From assembly GCA_963714125.1 (NCBI GenBank), contig OY970234.1, forward strand, positions 1,860,001-1,924,000: DNA of 64,000 bases. Reading direction: 5' to 3'. This DNA comes from CAWCAW01 sp963714125. GTDB lineage: Bacteria > Actinomycetota > Acidimicrobiia > Acidimicrobiales > UBA8190. A program made the position numbers and the translations under genes. Shown piece by piece: positions 8,476-17,382 of the stretch (position 1 is the stretch's first letter; each line of letters starts with the position of its first letter). The notes below the pieces were generated by a model. That model ran no database searches and was not told the DNA's origin. It saw only the letters and a list, made by a program, of their open reading frames with translations.

Positions 8476-9462
8476 TCAGGAATAGGTGAACTCGTCGTTT
8501 CCCGATGTCGTGCTGGTCCCGCCCGGCGTCGTCACTTCAATGGGGACGGTTCCCGTTCCCCCCGCCGGGGCGTAGGTGATGATTTCGGTGCCCAGGCCTC
8601 GAAACGGCTCGCTGGTCACCGAGAAGTAGGTCCCGACAGAGGTGGTGCCGAAGCTCACCGCACTGGCACCCGTGAAGTCTGTCCCGAAGATGATCACCAT
8701 CGTCCCGGCCGGACCTTCTTTCGGTGTGATCTTGGTGATCCGGGCGCCGAGATAGGTGTACTGGTCGGCTGGGCTGACCAGGCTCGTCCCGCTGGCTGTG
8801 GTGACGGTCACGTTCACGGTGCCGGCCGCTTGCGCGGGCGGATGCACGAGAATCTTGGTCCCGTTGAGGTTCACCTTGAAGCTCGTGGCCGCTACGTCAC
8901 CGAACATCACCGCCGATACTCCGGCCAGCGCCGATCCGGTGATGGTGATCTTGTTCCCGCCGCCGGCCGGTCCCGATGTTTGGTGGACGTCGTCGATGGC
9001 GGGATCACCGGCCTTGGTGAGCGAGGCCGTTACCGCCGGACGCGTGGTGGAGGTGGAGGTAGGAGTGGTCGTCGACGTGGAAGAAGAGGAAGATGCAGTT
9101 GTCGACGTGGAGGTGCCTGAGGGGGCTGTGCCGAGGGACCCTGACGCCGCCGTGGACGAGGACGGCAACGATCCGCCTGTGTTTCCCGTGGCGCCGGTGG
9201 CCGACCCCGGGCTCTTGTTTCCGCTCGTAATGGCGAGCGCCACCACGGCGACCACGAGGACGAAGGCCAAACCGAGCACGACGCCACCTTTGGCCGAGGA
9301 CAAGAACGCCATTACGGGCCGCTGAGGCGCCGCCGCCGCGGGAGCAAAGTCCGGCGAGGGATCGTGGGGGGGCACGGTGTCTTCGATGGGACGCTCTTCG
9401 GGTGGACGCCATCGTCCATCCGGCGTTTGCCACCAACCCGGGCCCTGCGAGGCGCCGCTCAT
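8476..9462 (-). CDS. Membrane-anchored protein with two TIG/IPT domains
   Basis: 328 aa. The N-terminus (GWWQTPDGRWRPPEE) resembles the short DUF2510-type cytoplasmic motif. One membrane helix follows at about residues 55-80 (VVLGLAFVLVVAVVALAI), then a Ser/Thr-rich linker of about 65 residues and two Ig-like TIG domains (second: ITKITPKEGPAGTMVIIFG). The topology is N-in, with the TIG domains outside. A very strong purine-rich ribosome binding site precedes the ATG. The gene lies 138 bases upstream of the sedolisin in the same direction, and the sedolisin ends in a related TIG domain; I infer a linked surface role, such as docking, but nothing in the sequence proves it. Confidence 0.75.
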   Translation of the reverse strand: MSGASQGPGWWQTPDGRWRPPEERPIEDTVPPHDPSPDFAPAAAAPQRPVMAFLSSAKGGVVLGLAFVLVVAVVALAITSGNKSPGSATGATGNTGGSLPSSSTAASGSLGTAPSGTSTSTTASSSSSTSTTTPTSTSTTRPAVTASLTKAGDPAIDDVHQTSGPAGGGNKITITGSALAGVSAVMFGDVAATSFKVNLNGTKILVHPPAQAAGTVNVTVTTASGTSLVSPADQYTYLGARITKITPKEGPAGTMVIIFGTDFTGASAVSFGTTSVGTYFSVTSEPFRGLGTEIITYAPAGGTGTVPIEVTTPGGTSTTSGNDEFTYS

Positions 9463-9653
9463 CTTCCCCCCCTTCCCCGACGGCTGAGTTTCACCCTTGT
9501 CATGATTGGGCTGCGTGGGCGAGCCCCAATGCTACGGCTCGGCGAGACAAACCGATGCCCTCAGAAATGACGAAACGCTGGATGAAGCCGGTCGCGGCGC
9601 CGGGGGCCGGATCGTGCCACTACCCAAAGGTGAGCCAGGGCATCGATGGGAGA

Positions 9654-9659
9654 TAGGTT
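9654..9659 (+). promoter_or_regulatory. Predicted -10 element for a leaderless ppx transcript
   Basis: TAGGTT lies 7 bases before the ATG at 9667. Transcription would begin at or next to the start codon. The same layout recurs before many genes in this window. No clear -35 element is visible. Confidence 0.4.
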
Positions 9660-9666
9660 CGCGGGG

Positions 9667-10623
9667 ATGCCGCAACGGGCTGCCGTGTGGGACCTCGGGA
9701 GCAGCTCGTTTCACCTCCTCGTGTGCGAGGTGGGGCCGGGCGGCGCCCTCACTCCCGTGCTGCATCGCCGCGCCCTACTCAATTTGGGGCTGTCGGTAGG
9801 CGCCAGCGGGAGTATCCCGCGTGATCGAGTGGCCGCCGCCGTGGCGTCAGTCAAGCGCCTGCGGGGGGCGCTCTCCGATGTGCGCGTCGAAGTGGTGGTG
9901 GCGCTGGCCACAGCGGCCATCCGCGATGCCGCCAACAACGCCGATGTGGTCGAGCGCCTTGAGCGAGCCGTAGGCACGCCCATCACCGTGCTCGGCGGTG
10001 AAGAGGAGGCCCGGCTCTCTTTCGTGGGACAACGAGCTGGCGTGTGGACGGGACCCGGCATGTGTCTGGGCCTTGATCTGGGTGGCGGCAGCCTGGAAGT
10101 GGCGGTGGGCGACGCCAATCGCCTGGCCTTCGCCACCAGCGTGGGGGTGGGTGCCGCTCGACTCAGTGGCGAGCTCGGAGCCGGAGACCCCCTTACGGCC
10201 GAACAGCGGGCCCTCGCGCACCGCCGGACCGCCGAAGCACTGGTACCGGTGCGCGCCCAGCTCGCCGGCTACGGCGGCGTGGCGACTCGAAGCATCGTGA
10301 GTGGAGGGACGGCTCGGGCCTTGGCCCGCGTGGCCACCGGCAAGGCCCGGCGTCGAGCGTCCGGGGGACCGGGCGAAGTCAACCAGGTCGAGCTGCCCGC
10401 CGACCAGGTGCGTGAATTGGCCGATCTCCTCGGCAACCTCAATCTCAAGCAGCGTTTGGCGCTGCCCGGAATGCAGGCTCGCCGAGCCGACATCCTCCCC
10501 GTGGGCGCCGCCATCCTCGCCGCCACGGCGACGGAATTGAACGTGGATCGCTATGTCGTCAGCGAATGGGGATTGCGAGAGGGAGCGCTACTCGATGCTC
10601 TCGACACCGCCGGGTCCCAGTGA
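9667..10623 (+). CDS. ppx: Ppx/GppA-family exopolyphosphatase or pppGpp phosphatase
   Basis: 318 aa, the length of the short single-module Ppx1-type proteins of actinobacteria. It has the ASKHA-fold phosphate-binding motifs: AVWDLGSSSFHLLV at the N-terminus and LGLDLGGGSLEVAVG near residue 140. The family removes phosphate from polyphosphate chains or from pppGpp; the sequence alone cannot decide between them. I chose the ATG at 9667 because it sits 7 bases after a TAGGTT element and directly before the conserved N-terminus; an in-frame ATG at 9646 is the alternative. The gene converges on the DUF5679 gene, with a hairpin at the junction. Confidence 0.88.
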   Translation: MPQRAAVWDLGSSSFHLLVCEVGPGGALTPVLHRRALLNLGLSVGASGSIPRDRVAAAVASVKRLRGALSDVRVEVVVALATAAIRDAANNADVVERLERAVGTPITVLGGEEEARLSFVGQRAGVWTGPGMCLGLDLGGGSLEVAVGDANRLAFATSVGVGAARLSGELGAGDPLTAEQRALAHRRTAEALVPVRAQLAGYGGVATRSIVSGGTARALARVATGKARRRASGGPGEVNQVELPADQVRELADLLGNLNLKQRLALPGMQARRADILPVGAAILAATATELNVDRYVVSEWGLREGALLDALDTAGSQ

Positions 10624-10643
10624 AACGGGTCCCGTTGAACTGG
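10617..10643. terminator. Hairpin at the convergent ends of ppx and the DUF5679 gene
   Basis: CCAGT and ACTGG form the lower stem, AACGG and CCGTT the upper stem, with an internal loop of tandem GA/GA (a stable sheared-GA arrangement) and a GTC apical loop. It covers the ppx stop codon and lies between two convergent genes, so it could end transcription from both sides. There is no T-tract, so classic intrinsic termination is doubtful. Confidence 0.35.
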
Positions 10644-10653
10644 CGTGGGCCAG

Positions 10654-10803
10654 CTACTTCTTTCCCAGGATGCGGTTCATCTTCGTCCCGCATACCGGGC
10701 AGGTTCCTTGGGCGGCCCGGCGGCCATTGGCCAGCTCGACCTCCTGCCCATCGAACGTCTGCTTCTCACGGCATTTGACGCAATAGCCCTCGTACGGTGC
10801 CAC
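10654..10803 (-). CDS. DUF5679-type small zinc-ribbon protein
   Basis: 49 aa. Starts at GTG 10803 with GGAGG upstream. Two CxxC pairs are visible: YCVKCREKQTF near the start and GTCPVCGTKMNR near the end, the layout of DUF5679 proteins. The four cysteines probably bind one zinc ion. These small proteins are widespread in actinobacteria and related phyla, and their function is not established; a role in nucleic-acid binding is only inferred from the zinc-ribbon fold. Confidence 0.82.
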   Translation of the reverse strand: MAPYEGYCVKCREKQTFDGQEVELANGRRAAQGTCPVCGTKMNRILGKK

Positions 10804-10960
10804 GTTGGTCTCCTCCCTCGGGGTTTACCCCGCCCGGGGTCGGGTTGAAGCTAGCCCTGGTGTTGTGGCCGTGCGTGGATGCACCTGGCCCCGGGGTGCC
10901 TTCCGGGTGGTTGGATATCCATCGCCGGGGACCGCCTAGGGCATTTCACCAGGAGGTTTC

Positions 10961-11092
10961 GTGAGCCTCAGCCCTCTGCGATCTCCCCCCAACGCCCCGG
11001 CCGACGGCCCTGCACCACGCCCGCCGCTGGCCGTCGGCGTCGTCACGGGGCAGGGTGGGGGAGCACGACGGCAGTGGCGAGAACCGAGGTGA
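10961..11092 (+). CDS. Candidate 43-aa leader ORF, translationally coupled
   Basis: GTG at 10961 is preceded by AGGAGG with ideal spacing. The frame runs 43 codons to a TGA at 11090-11092, which overlaps a GTG (GTGA) in the frame of the next gene. The peptide is rich in Pro, Ala, Gly and Arg and matches nothing I know. The strong ribosome binding site and overlapping stop favour real translation; the composition does not. It could be an upstream ORF that couples translation to the TIGR03083 gene. Confidence 0.35.
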   Translation: MSLSPLRSPPNAPADGPAPRPPLAVGVVTGQGGGARRQWREPR

Positions 11093-11100
11093 CCGAGCAC

Positions 11101-11937
11101 GTGGAGATCCAGACCAATGAGTCCGCCCTGCAGGCGTTGTCCGACGAGTGGAGCGCCATCGCCGCCCTCGGTTCGGAGCTTGGCTGGGCCGAATGGGACC
11201 TGCCGTCGGAGTGCCCGGGTTGGACGGTCCGGGACCTGGTGTCGCACATGATCGGGACCGAGCGCAGCTTGCTCGGCGACGAGGAGCCTCAGGCGCTGGC
11301 CGATCTCCCTGGCTACGTGCACAACGCCGTGGGGGTCGTCAACGAGGCGTGGGTTGAATCCCGTCGTCACGTCCCGGGCCCGGCTGTGCTGGCCGAGTTC
11401 CGTGACGTCACCGATCGACGCATGACGCAACTGCGAGGCTTTGACGCTGAGCGTTTCGACGTTGTCGGTCCGAGTCCGCTCGGTGAAGTGCCGTACCGGG
11501 AGTTCATGCTTGTTCGGGTCATGGATTGCTGGGTGCACGAGCAGGACATCAGGGTGGCCACCGGTCGGCCCAGCCACCGACAAGGTGCGGTGGCCGAGTT
11601 GGCGTTGGGTCGCCTGTTCTCGGCCATGCCGTTCGTGGTGGGGAAACAAGCCCGCGCCCCCGAGGGTGCGTTGGTCCGATTCGACCTCACCGGGCCGCCG
11701 GACCGGGTCCTTGAAGTTGTGGTGCGCAACGGTCGCGCCGTGATGGTGGAGCCGGTGATCATGGACGGACCCGTTGACGCCGTGCACGCCGAGTTGACGA
11801 TGGACGTCGAGGTGTTCTGGCGCCTGGCCTGCGGCCGCGTTCCAGCCGCCGCCGCCCTGGCCGCCGACCTGGTGGGCGTCGGAGGCGACGAGACATTGGG
11901 CCGCCGCGTCTTGGACGGCATGGCATTCATGATTTGA
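11101..11937 (+). CDS. TIGR03083-type protein (DinB / mycothiol-dependent maleylpyruvate isomerase-like)
   Basis: 278 aa. The N-terminal half has the helical-bundle signature of this family: SALQALSDEWSAIAAL, then CPGWTVRDLVSHMIGTE, with a later histidine in CWVHEQDIR. These His/Glu/Asp positions bind a metal in family members such as mycothiol-dependent maleylpyruvate isomerase. The C-terminal domain (about residues 175-278) is SCP2-like (FDLTGPPDRVLEVVV). The start at 11101 has GAGGTGA 9 bases upstream; a GTG at 11089 overlapping the leader ORF's stop is the alternative. Substrate unknown; thiol transfer or detoxification is likely. Confidence 0.8.
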   Translation: MEIQTNESALQALSDEWSAIAALGSELGWAEWDLPSECPGWTVRDLVSHMIGTERSLLGDEEPQALADLPGYVHNAVGVVNEAWVESRRHVPGPAVLAEFRDVTDRRMTQLRGFDAERFDVVGPSPLGEVPYREFMLVRVMDCWVHEQDIRVATGRPSHRQGAVAELALGRLFSAMPFVVGKQARAPEGALVRFDLTGPPDRVLEVVVRNGRAVMVEPVIMDGPVDAVHAELTMDVEVFWRLACGRVPAAAALAADLVGVGGDETLGRRVLDGMAFMI

Positions 11938-11953
11938 GTCGGCAGAACACCGG

Positions 11954-11959
11954 TAGACT
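11954..11959 (+). promoter_or_regulatory. Predicted -10 element upstream of tig
   Basis: TAGACT lies 11 bases before the tig ATG, which has no Shine-Dalgarno sequence. The transcript would be leaderless or carry only a few untranslated bases. Confidence 0.45.
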
Positions 11960-11970
11960 CAGCCCTCCTT

Positions 11971-13392
11971 ATGCGTGCCACCGCTGCTCCGGTTGAGGGC
12001 AACCGGATTCGTCTCTCCGTCGAAATCGACGAGAGCGAAATCAACGAAGCGCTCAACGCCACCGCCAAACGTCTGTCCAGCCAGATCAGAGTCCCCGGTT
12101 TCCGACCGGGTCGCGTGCCGCGTCAGGTCCTCGAGGCCCGGCTCGGCGGCGCGGTGGCGCTACGCCAGCAGGCCATCAGCGATGCCCTGCCCGATCTGTA
12201 CGCGCGTGCCGTGGAAGACACCGAGGTCGACCCGATCGCCCCACCGGAGATCGACATCACCTCCGGAGAAGACGGCGGCCCGGTGACCTTCGATGCCGTC
12301 GTCGAGATTCGTCCCACCGTGTCGATCCCCGGCTATGCGGGCTTGGTGGTCACCGTTCCCCCCACTGAAGTCACCGATGAAGAGGTCGAGGCTCGCATCG
12401 ATCGGCTGCGTGAACAGACGGGCGAATTGAACGCGGTGAACCGCGACGCACGCGACGGCGACTACGTCACCATCGATCTGCACGCCAAGCGCGCCGCCGG
12501 CGAGGATCTCGACGTCGAGGACTATCTCTATGAGGTCGGGGCCGGCTCCGACATCGCCGGCCTCGACGATCAGCTGCGCGGCGCCAAGGCCGGGGACATT
12601 CTGCAGTTCTCGGCGTCGATGCCTTCCGCCCCCGCCGACGCCGGCGACTCCGACCCGGGCGCTCCCAGCGCCAACGATGCGTCGATCCGGGTCCTCGTCA
12701 AGGAAGTCAAGGAGAAGGTCCTTCCCGACGCCAACGACGAGTGGGCGGCCGAAGCGTCGGAGTTCGACACCGTGGCCGCTCTGCGCGACGACCTCCGAGC
12801 CCGCATGCAGCAGGTGCAGGTGGCCAGGGTTCAACTCGCATTGCGCGAGCGTGCGTTAAGCGCGCTGGTGGCCCTGGTGGAGGAGGACCCTCCGGAGTCA
12901 TTGGTAGCGACCGAGTTGCGCGAACGGCTGCACGATCTCGGTCATCGACTTGAGTCCCGGGGAATGACCTTGGCGAAATTCCTCGAGGCGGCCGGGCGCG
13001 ACGAGGCGTCGCTGCTCGAAGAGATTCGCGCCGAAGCCTTTGAAGACGTCCGTGCCGACCTTGCTCTGCGTGCGCTGGCCGACGCCGAGGACATCGACGT
13101 CGACGACGACGAGCTCGAGGTGGCGTTGGCGGAGATGGCCGAGCAGATGGGCACCAATGCCGGCGATCTACGGCGTAGGCTCGACCGGGCTGGAAGGCTC
13201 CCCGCGGTACGCTTGGACAGGAGAAAGGCCAAGGCGCTCACTTGGCTGCTCGACAATGTCGAGTTGGTCGACGAGGACGGAAAACCGGTCGACCGGAAGG
13301 TCCTGCGGACCGATTCCGACACCGAGAAGCCCGTCCACGACGAAGTTTTGGACGACAATGGGAGCGAACACGTGGAGGGAAACGCCGAGTGA
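11971..13392 (+). CDS. tig: Trigger factor, ribosome-associated chaperone and peptidyl-prolyl isomerase
   Basis: 473 aa, normal length for the family. The N-terminal ribosome-binding domain carries the signature loop [17 protein letters not shown] at about residues 43-60. An FKBP-type PPIase domain lies at about 150-260 ([13 protein letters not shown]). The helical C-terminal chaperone domain follows and ends in an acidic tail. It shields nascent chains at the ribosome exit tunnel. It heads the usual tig-clpP-clpX order; clpP begins 16 bases after its stop codon. There is no ribosome binding site; a -10 element 11 bases upstream suggests a near-leaderless mRNA. Confidence 0.95.
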   Translation: MRATAAPVEGNRIRLSVEIDESEINEALNATAKRLSSQIRVPGFRPGRVPRQVLEARLGGAVALRQQAISDALPDLYARAVEDTEVDPIAPPEIDITSGEDGGPVTFDAVVEIRPTVSIPGYAGLVVTVPPTEVTDEEVEARIDRLREQTGELNAVNRDARDGDYVTIDLHAKRAAGEDLDVEDYLYEVGAGSDIAGLDDQLRGAKAGDILQFSASMPSAPADAGDSDPGAPSANDASIRVLVKEVKEKVLPDANDEWAAEASEFDTVAALRDDLRARMQQVQVARVQLALRERALSALVALVEEDPPESLVATELRERLHDLGHRLESRGMTLAKFLEAAGRDEASLLEEIRAEAFEDVRADLALRALADAEDIDVDDDELEVALAEMAEQMGTNAGDLRRRLDRAGRLPAVRLDRRKAKALTWLLDNVELVDEDGKPVDRKVLRTDSDTEKPVHDEVLDDNGSEHVEGNAE

Positions 13393-13408
13393 ACGGAGAG
13401 GCTGGATC

Positions 13409-14044
13409 GTGAGCGGCAGCGCCAACGGGTATCTCGTCCCGACCGTCATCGAGCAGACGAGCCGCGGCGAGCGCGGCTACGACCTGTACTCGCGGTTGTT
13501 GAAGGAACGCATCATCATCCTGGGCACGCCCATCGATGATGTCGTGGCCAACCTGATCTGCGCTCAGATGCTCTTCCTCGAGTACGAGGACCCCGACAAA
13601 GACATCCATCTGTACGTGAATTCACCCGGCGGTGACATCACAGCGCTCTTTGCCATCTACGACACCATGAAGTTCGTCAAGCCCGACGTGTCCACCTTCT
13701 GTTTCGGGCAGGCGGCGTCGGCGGCGGCGGTGTTGCTGGCGGCGGGGGCCAACGGCAAGCGCTTCGCACTGCCCCATGCCCGGATCCTGCTGCACCAGCC
13801 CTGGGGAGGAGCGGCCGGCCAAGCCAGCGACATCGAGCTGCAGGCCAAGGAGATCATCCGCATGCGAGACCTCCTGAACTCCATGCTGGCCGGGGACACC
13901 GGTCAGCCCACCGAAAAGATCGCCCGGGATACGGACCGAGATTTCATCATCACTGCGGAAGAGGCCGTGCTCTACGGGCTCATCGACGAGGTCATCACTA
14001 GCCGTGACGCTGTGTCTGCTGCCGAAGCCATCGGCGCGGCATAG
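13409..14044 (+). CDS. clpP: ATP-dependent Clp protease proteolytic subunit
   Basis: 211 aa. The Ser-His-Asp triad is visible: Ser104 in GQAAS, His129 in LLHQP and Asp178 in DTDRDF. The spacings of 25 and 49 residues match E. coli ClpP. ClpP forms double-heptamer barrels that degrade proteins fed in by ClpX or ClpC. The GTG start at 13409 has GGAGAGG upstream. Most actinobacteria carry two adjacent clpP genes; only one is present here, next to clpX. Residues after the nucleophile ([12 protein letters not shown]) have Ala where many ClpPs have Met-Gly. Confidence 0.95.
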   Translation: MSGSANGYLVPTVIEQTSRGERGYDLYSRLLKERIIILGTPIDDVVANLICAQMLFLEYEDPDKDIHLYVNSPGGDITALFAIYDTMKFVKPDVSTFCFGQAASAAAVLLAAGANGKRFALPHARILLHQPWGGAAGQASDIELQAKEIIRMRDLLNSMLAGDTGQPTEKIARDTDRDFIITAEEAVLYGLIDEVITSRDAVSAAEAIGAA

Positions 14045-14068
14045 GCTTGGGCCGGAGCAAGGGGGAAC

Positions 14069-15345
14069 GTGGTGGCCAAGTTCGGTGACGGTGGTGACCT
14101 TGTCAAGTGCAGCTTCTGTGGCAAGTCCCAGAAGCAGGTCAAAAAGCTCATCGCCGGCCCGGGCGTGTACATCTGCGACGAGTGCATCGACCTTTGCAAC
14201 GACATCATCGCCGAGGAGCTGGCCGAGACCAGCGACCTGTCTTTTGAGGATCTGCCCAAGCCGCGGGAGATCTTCGAGTTCCTGAACGACTACGTCATCG
14301 GGCAGGAGTATGCCAAGAAGATCTTGTCGGTAGCGGTGTACAACCACTACAAGCGCGTGCAGGCGGGGCCGCCGCAATCGGCCGAGGTAGAGCTGGCCAA
14401 GTCCAACATCCTTCTCCTCGGTCCCACCGGCTGCGGAAAGACGTTGCTGGCTCAGACTCTGGCCCGCATGTTGAACGTGCCGTTCGCCATCGCCGATGCC
14501 ACCGCGCTGACCGAGGCCGGCTACGTCGGAGAGGATGTCGAGAACATCCTTCTCAAGTTGATCCAGGCGGCCGACTACGACGTGAAGCGAGCCGAAACCG
14601 GGATCATCTACATCGACGAGATCGACAAGATCGCTCGCAAGAGCGAAAACCCGTCGATCACCCGAGATGTCTCGGGCGAGGGTGTGCAGCAAGCGCTGCT
14701 CAAGATTCTCGAGGGTACCACCGCTTCAGTGCCGCCCCAAGGGGGGCGTAAGCATCCGCATCAAGAGTTCATCCAGATCGACACCACCAACATCCTGTTC
14801 ATCTGCGGTGGAGCGTTCGCCGGTCTCGACAAGATCATCGAGAGCCGGATCGGGCGTAAGGGCATCGGCTTTCGCGCCGAGGTGCGCCGAACATCGGACA
14901 CGCTCGATGCCGAGGTGCTTCGCCACGTGTTGCCCGAGGACCTCATCAAGTTCGGGCTCATTCCGGAATTCATCGGTCGTCTTCCGGTGGTGGGGGCTGT
15001 CTCCAGTCTCGACAAGGAAGCGTTGATCCGCATTCTCATCCAGCCCAAGAACGCCTTGATGAAGCAGTACCGGCGGGTGTTCGAACTCGACGGGGTCGAG
15101 CTCGAGCTGGGCGAGGACGCTCTGGAGGCGGTGGCCGAGCAGGCCCTGCTGCGCGGTACGGGGCGCGGGGGCTCCGGGCCATTCTCGAAGAGGTCCTTCT
15201 CGACGTCATGTACGACCTTCCCAGCCGCACCGATGTCGGTCGCTGCGTGATCGATCGTTCCGTTGTCCTCGATCGGGTCCACCCGACGCTGATACCGCAA
15301 GGTGAACCGGCCAAGACACCTCGGCCGCGCCGGGCGGCGTCCTGA
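14069..15345 (+). CDS. clpX: ClpX unfoldase ATPase, frameshifted near the 3' end
   Basis: ClpX recognises tagged proteins, unfolds them with ATP and feeds them to ClpP. The N-terminal C4 zinc-binding domain (CSFC ... CDEC), Walker A GPTGCGKT and Walker [10 protein letters not shown] are intact. As it stands the frame ends at 15250 with an aberrant tail (...[15 protein letters not shown]). Adding one G to the GGGG at 15160-15163 restores GTGARGLR, the sensor-2 motif, and 60 further family-typical codons ([14 protein letters not shown]) to a TGA at 15343-15345. A missing base in a G run is the likeliest explanation. If the frameshift were real, the sensor-2 arginine and the small-domain end would be lost and the protein should be inactive. 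Confidence 0.92.
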
Positions 15346-15399
15346 GCATCCAGGTGTTGACGCGCCCGTAGCGGCCGTCACCCGTTTCCGATTCCTCTG

Positions 15400-16791
15400 A
15401 TGAGCGACACGTCGGGAGACGTTGTGGTGCCAACGACGCGCCATGAGCTCGTCACCTGGCTCGATGAGCACGTCAACTTCGAGCTGAACATGCCGACCCG
15501 GGCCTCGGCTCCTACGCTGGAACGGATTGTGGAGTTGTGCCGTTTCCTCGGCGATCCCGAACTGGCCTGTCCCGTTGTGCACGTGACGGGGACCAACGGC
15601 AAGGGCTCGACGGCTCGCATCCTCACCGAGTTGCTCGTGGCCCAAGGCCTGAGCGTGGGCACGTACGCAAGCCCCAACCTGGCCCGAGTGAACGAACGTC
15701 TGGCCCGAGACGGCCGGCCCATTTCCGATGCCGAACTCGTCGAAGTACTCGGCACGCTGATGCGACTCGAACCTCTGTTGAGCGCCACACCCACCCGCTT
15801 CGAGCTGCTCACCGCGGCCGCATTTATTTGGTTCGCCGACATCGCCGTGGATGTAGCCGTCGTCGAAGTCGGCCTGGGGGGCCGGTGGGACGCCACCAAC
15901 GTGGTCGAGCCGGCGGTGGCGGTGGTGACCAACGTGAGTTACGACCACGTGGAAATCCTCGGTCCCACCTTGGTCGACATCGCCAAGGAAAAAGCCGGCA
16001 TCGTGAAAGCCGGTGCCGTATTGGTGCTGGGCGAAACTGATCCCGAGCTCGACGCCGTGTTCACCGCCGCCGCCGACGCCGTTGAAGCTCCGGTGTGGAG
16101 GCGGGGCCGGGACTTCGGTTGCGACCAAGCCCGTGTTGCGGTCGGAGGTCGCCTGCTCGACCTGCGCACACCCGCGGCGCAGTACCCCGAAGTCTTCCTT
16201 CCCCTTCACGGCGCCCATCAAGGCGACAACGCCGCGGTGGCATTGGCGGCCGCCGAGGCATTCTTCGGCGCCCCCCTGGCCCCCGAAGTGGTGGAGTACG
16301 CGCTCTCTCAAGTGCGGATGCCGGGTCGTATCGAGCTGGTCCCCGGATCCCCGGTCGTCGTCCTCGACGGCGCCCACAACGTGGCCGGCGTGGAGGCATT
16401 GGCTCAGGCGTTGTCCGACGAGCTCACCCCCGACGGAGAAATTGTGGCAGTCATGGGAATGCTGGCCGGCCGCGACCCGAGTGCGATGGTGGAGGCGCTG
16501 CGCCCGGCCGGAGTACAGACGGTGGTGACGTGCACGGCGCCGTCGCCGCGCGCCGTGCCGGCCGAGGCCATCGCCGAGGCGGCCCGGGCTGCCGGTTTCA
16601 CGGCGCTGGCCACCGACGACGTGGGTGACGCCTTGACCCTGGCGCGGGCCCGCGCCGGAGAAACAGGCCTGGTGGTGGTGATGGGCTCGCTCTACGTCGT
16701 GGCCGAGGCCCGGGGCCAGCTGCTCGGTGCGGACGATCCGCCCGATGAGCAGCACGAGTCCGGTGACGAATGGCGTCAGGCGAGCAGGTAG
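15400..16791 (+). CDS. folC: Folylpolyglutamate synthase / dihydrofolate synthase
   Basis: 463 aa. The Mur-ligase-type ATP-binding loop VTGTNGKGST lies at about residues 62-71, followed by the YASPNL motif and the VGLGGRWDATN motif near residue 160 that are typical of FolC. The enzyme adds glutamate to dihydropteroate and/or folates in the cytosol. ATG at 15400 lies 54 bases after the restored clpX stop. In many bacteria valS sits between clpX and folC; it is absent here. ndk follows 12 bases after the stop. Confidence 0.94.
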   Translation: MSDTSGDVVVPTTRHELVTWLDEHVNFELNMPTRASAPTLERIVELCRFLGDPELACPVVHVTGTNGKGSTARILTELLVAQGLSVGTYASPNLARVNERLARDGRPISDAELVEVLGTLMRLEPLLSATPTRFELLTAAAFIWFADIAVDVAVVEVGLGGRWDATNVVEPAVAVVTNVSYDHVEILGPTLVDIAKEKAGIVKAGAVLVLGETDPELDAVFTAAADAVEAPVWRRGRDFGCDQARVAVGGRLLDLRTPAAQYPEVFLPLHGAHQGDNAAVALAAAEAFFGAPLAPEVVEYALSQVRMPGRIELVPGSPVVVLDGAHNVAGVEALAQALSDELTPDGEIVAVMGMLAGRDPSAMVEALRPAGVQTVVTCTAPSPRAVPAEAIAEAARAAGFTALATDDVGDALTLARARAGETGLVVVMGSLYVVAEARGQLLGADDPPDEQHESGDEWRQASR

Positions 16792-16794
16792 CCT
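16789..16794 (+). promoter_or_regulatory. Predicted -10 element upstream of ndk
   Basis: TAGCCT overlaps the folC stop codon and lies 9 bases before the ndk ATG. The ndk start has no ribosome binding site, consistent with a leaderless or nearly leaderless transcript. Confidence 0.4.
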
Positions 16795-16803
16795 GCTGCG
16801 GCC

Positions 16804-17214
16804 ATGAACCGCACCCTTGTGATCTGTAAACCCGATGCCGTCGAACGAGGTCTGGCGGGGGAGATCGTCTCCCGCTTCGAGCGCAAGGGGCTGCGCTTGG
16901 CGGCTGCCGAGCTTCGCCTCATCGACGAGGAGTTGGCTGCCCAGCACTACGAGGAGCACCAGGGCAAGCCCTTTTATCCTGACCTGGTGGCATTCATCAC
17001 CCGCTCACCATCGCTGGTATTGGTGGTGGAGGGGCCCGCGGACACGTGGCACATCGTGCGCACCGTCATGGGCCCCACCGACCCGGCCAGTGCTCCTCCG
17101 GGGACGATCCGTGGTGATCTTGGTTCGGTGATGACCGAGAATCTGGTGCACGGATCGGATTCCGCTCAATCGGCTCAGCGCGAGATCGACTTGTTCTTCC
17201 CCGGATTGGTCTGA
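16804..17214 (+). CDS. ndk: Nucleoside diphosphate kinase
   Basis: 136 aa, the standard bacterial length. It begins [15 protein letters not shown] and has the active-site histidine in NLVHGSDS at about residue 117. The enzyme moves the gamma phosphate of ATP onto other nucleoside diphosphates through a phospho-histidine. It follows folC closely, but a -10-like element inside the folC end suggests it can also be transcribed separately. mreB starts 168 bases downstream. Confidence 0.97.
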   Translation: MNRTLVICKPDAVERGLAGEIVSRFERKGLRLAAAELRLIDEELAAQHYEEHQGKPFYPDLVAFITRSPSLVLVVEGPADTWHIVRTVMGPTDPASAPPGTIRGDLGSVMTENLVHGSDSAQSAQREIDLFFPGLV

Positions 17215-17274
17215 GCTTTCCGGGCGTTAGCCTGAACTCATCATCATCCCCGGGCCCATCCCCTGAAGGTCGTC

Positions 17275-17303
17275 TTGTGCCTCGCGGGGAGGTCTCGTAC
17301 CCT
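17275..17303 (+). promoter_or_regulatory. Weak candidate promoter for the mreB operon
   Basis: TTGTGC and TACCCT are separated by 17 bases, about 80 bases before the mreB ATG. Each hexamer matches only three consensus positions, so this is a tentative call. It is the best-spaced pair in the ndk-mreB gap. Confidence 0.25.
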
Positions 17304-17382
17304 GTTGAGCACTTGCGCGCCGCTGTGGCCGCCGGCCGCAGCCGGTTTTCAGGCACGCTGACATTGAGGTGGATCTGAGCAT

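Noticed and set aside
15246..15345. Programmed ribosomal frameshift in clpX
   Set aside because: The site has no slippery X-XXY-YYZ heptamer or downstream pseudoknot that I can see, and clpX is not known to be recoded; a missing base in a G run is simpler.
14761..16959. 732-aa open frame on the minus strand
   Set aside because: Antisense to clpX, folC and the start of ndk, all of which have full family motifs on the plus strand.
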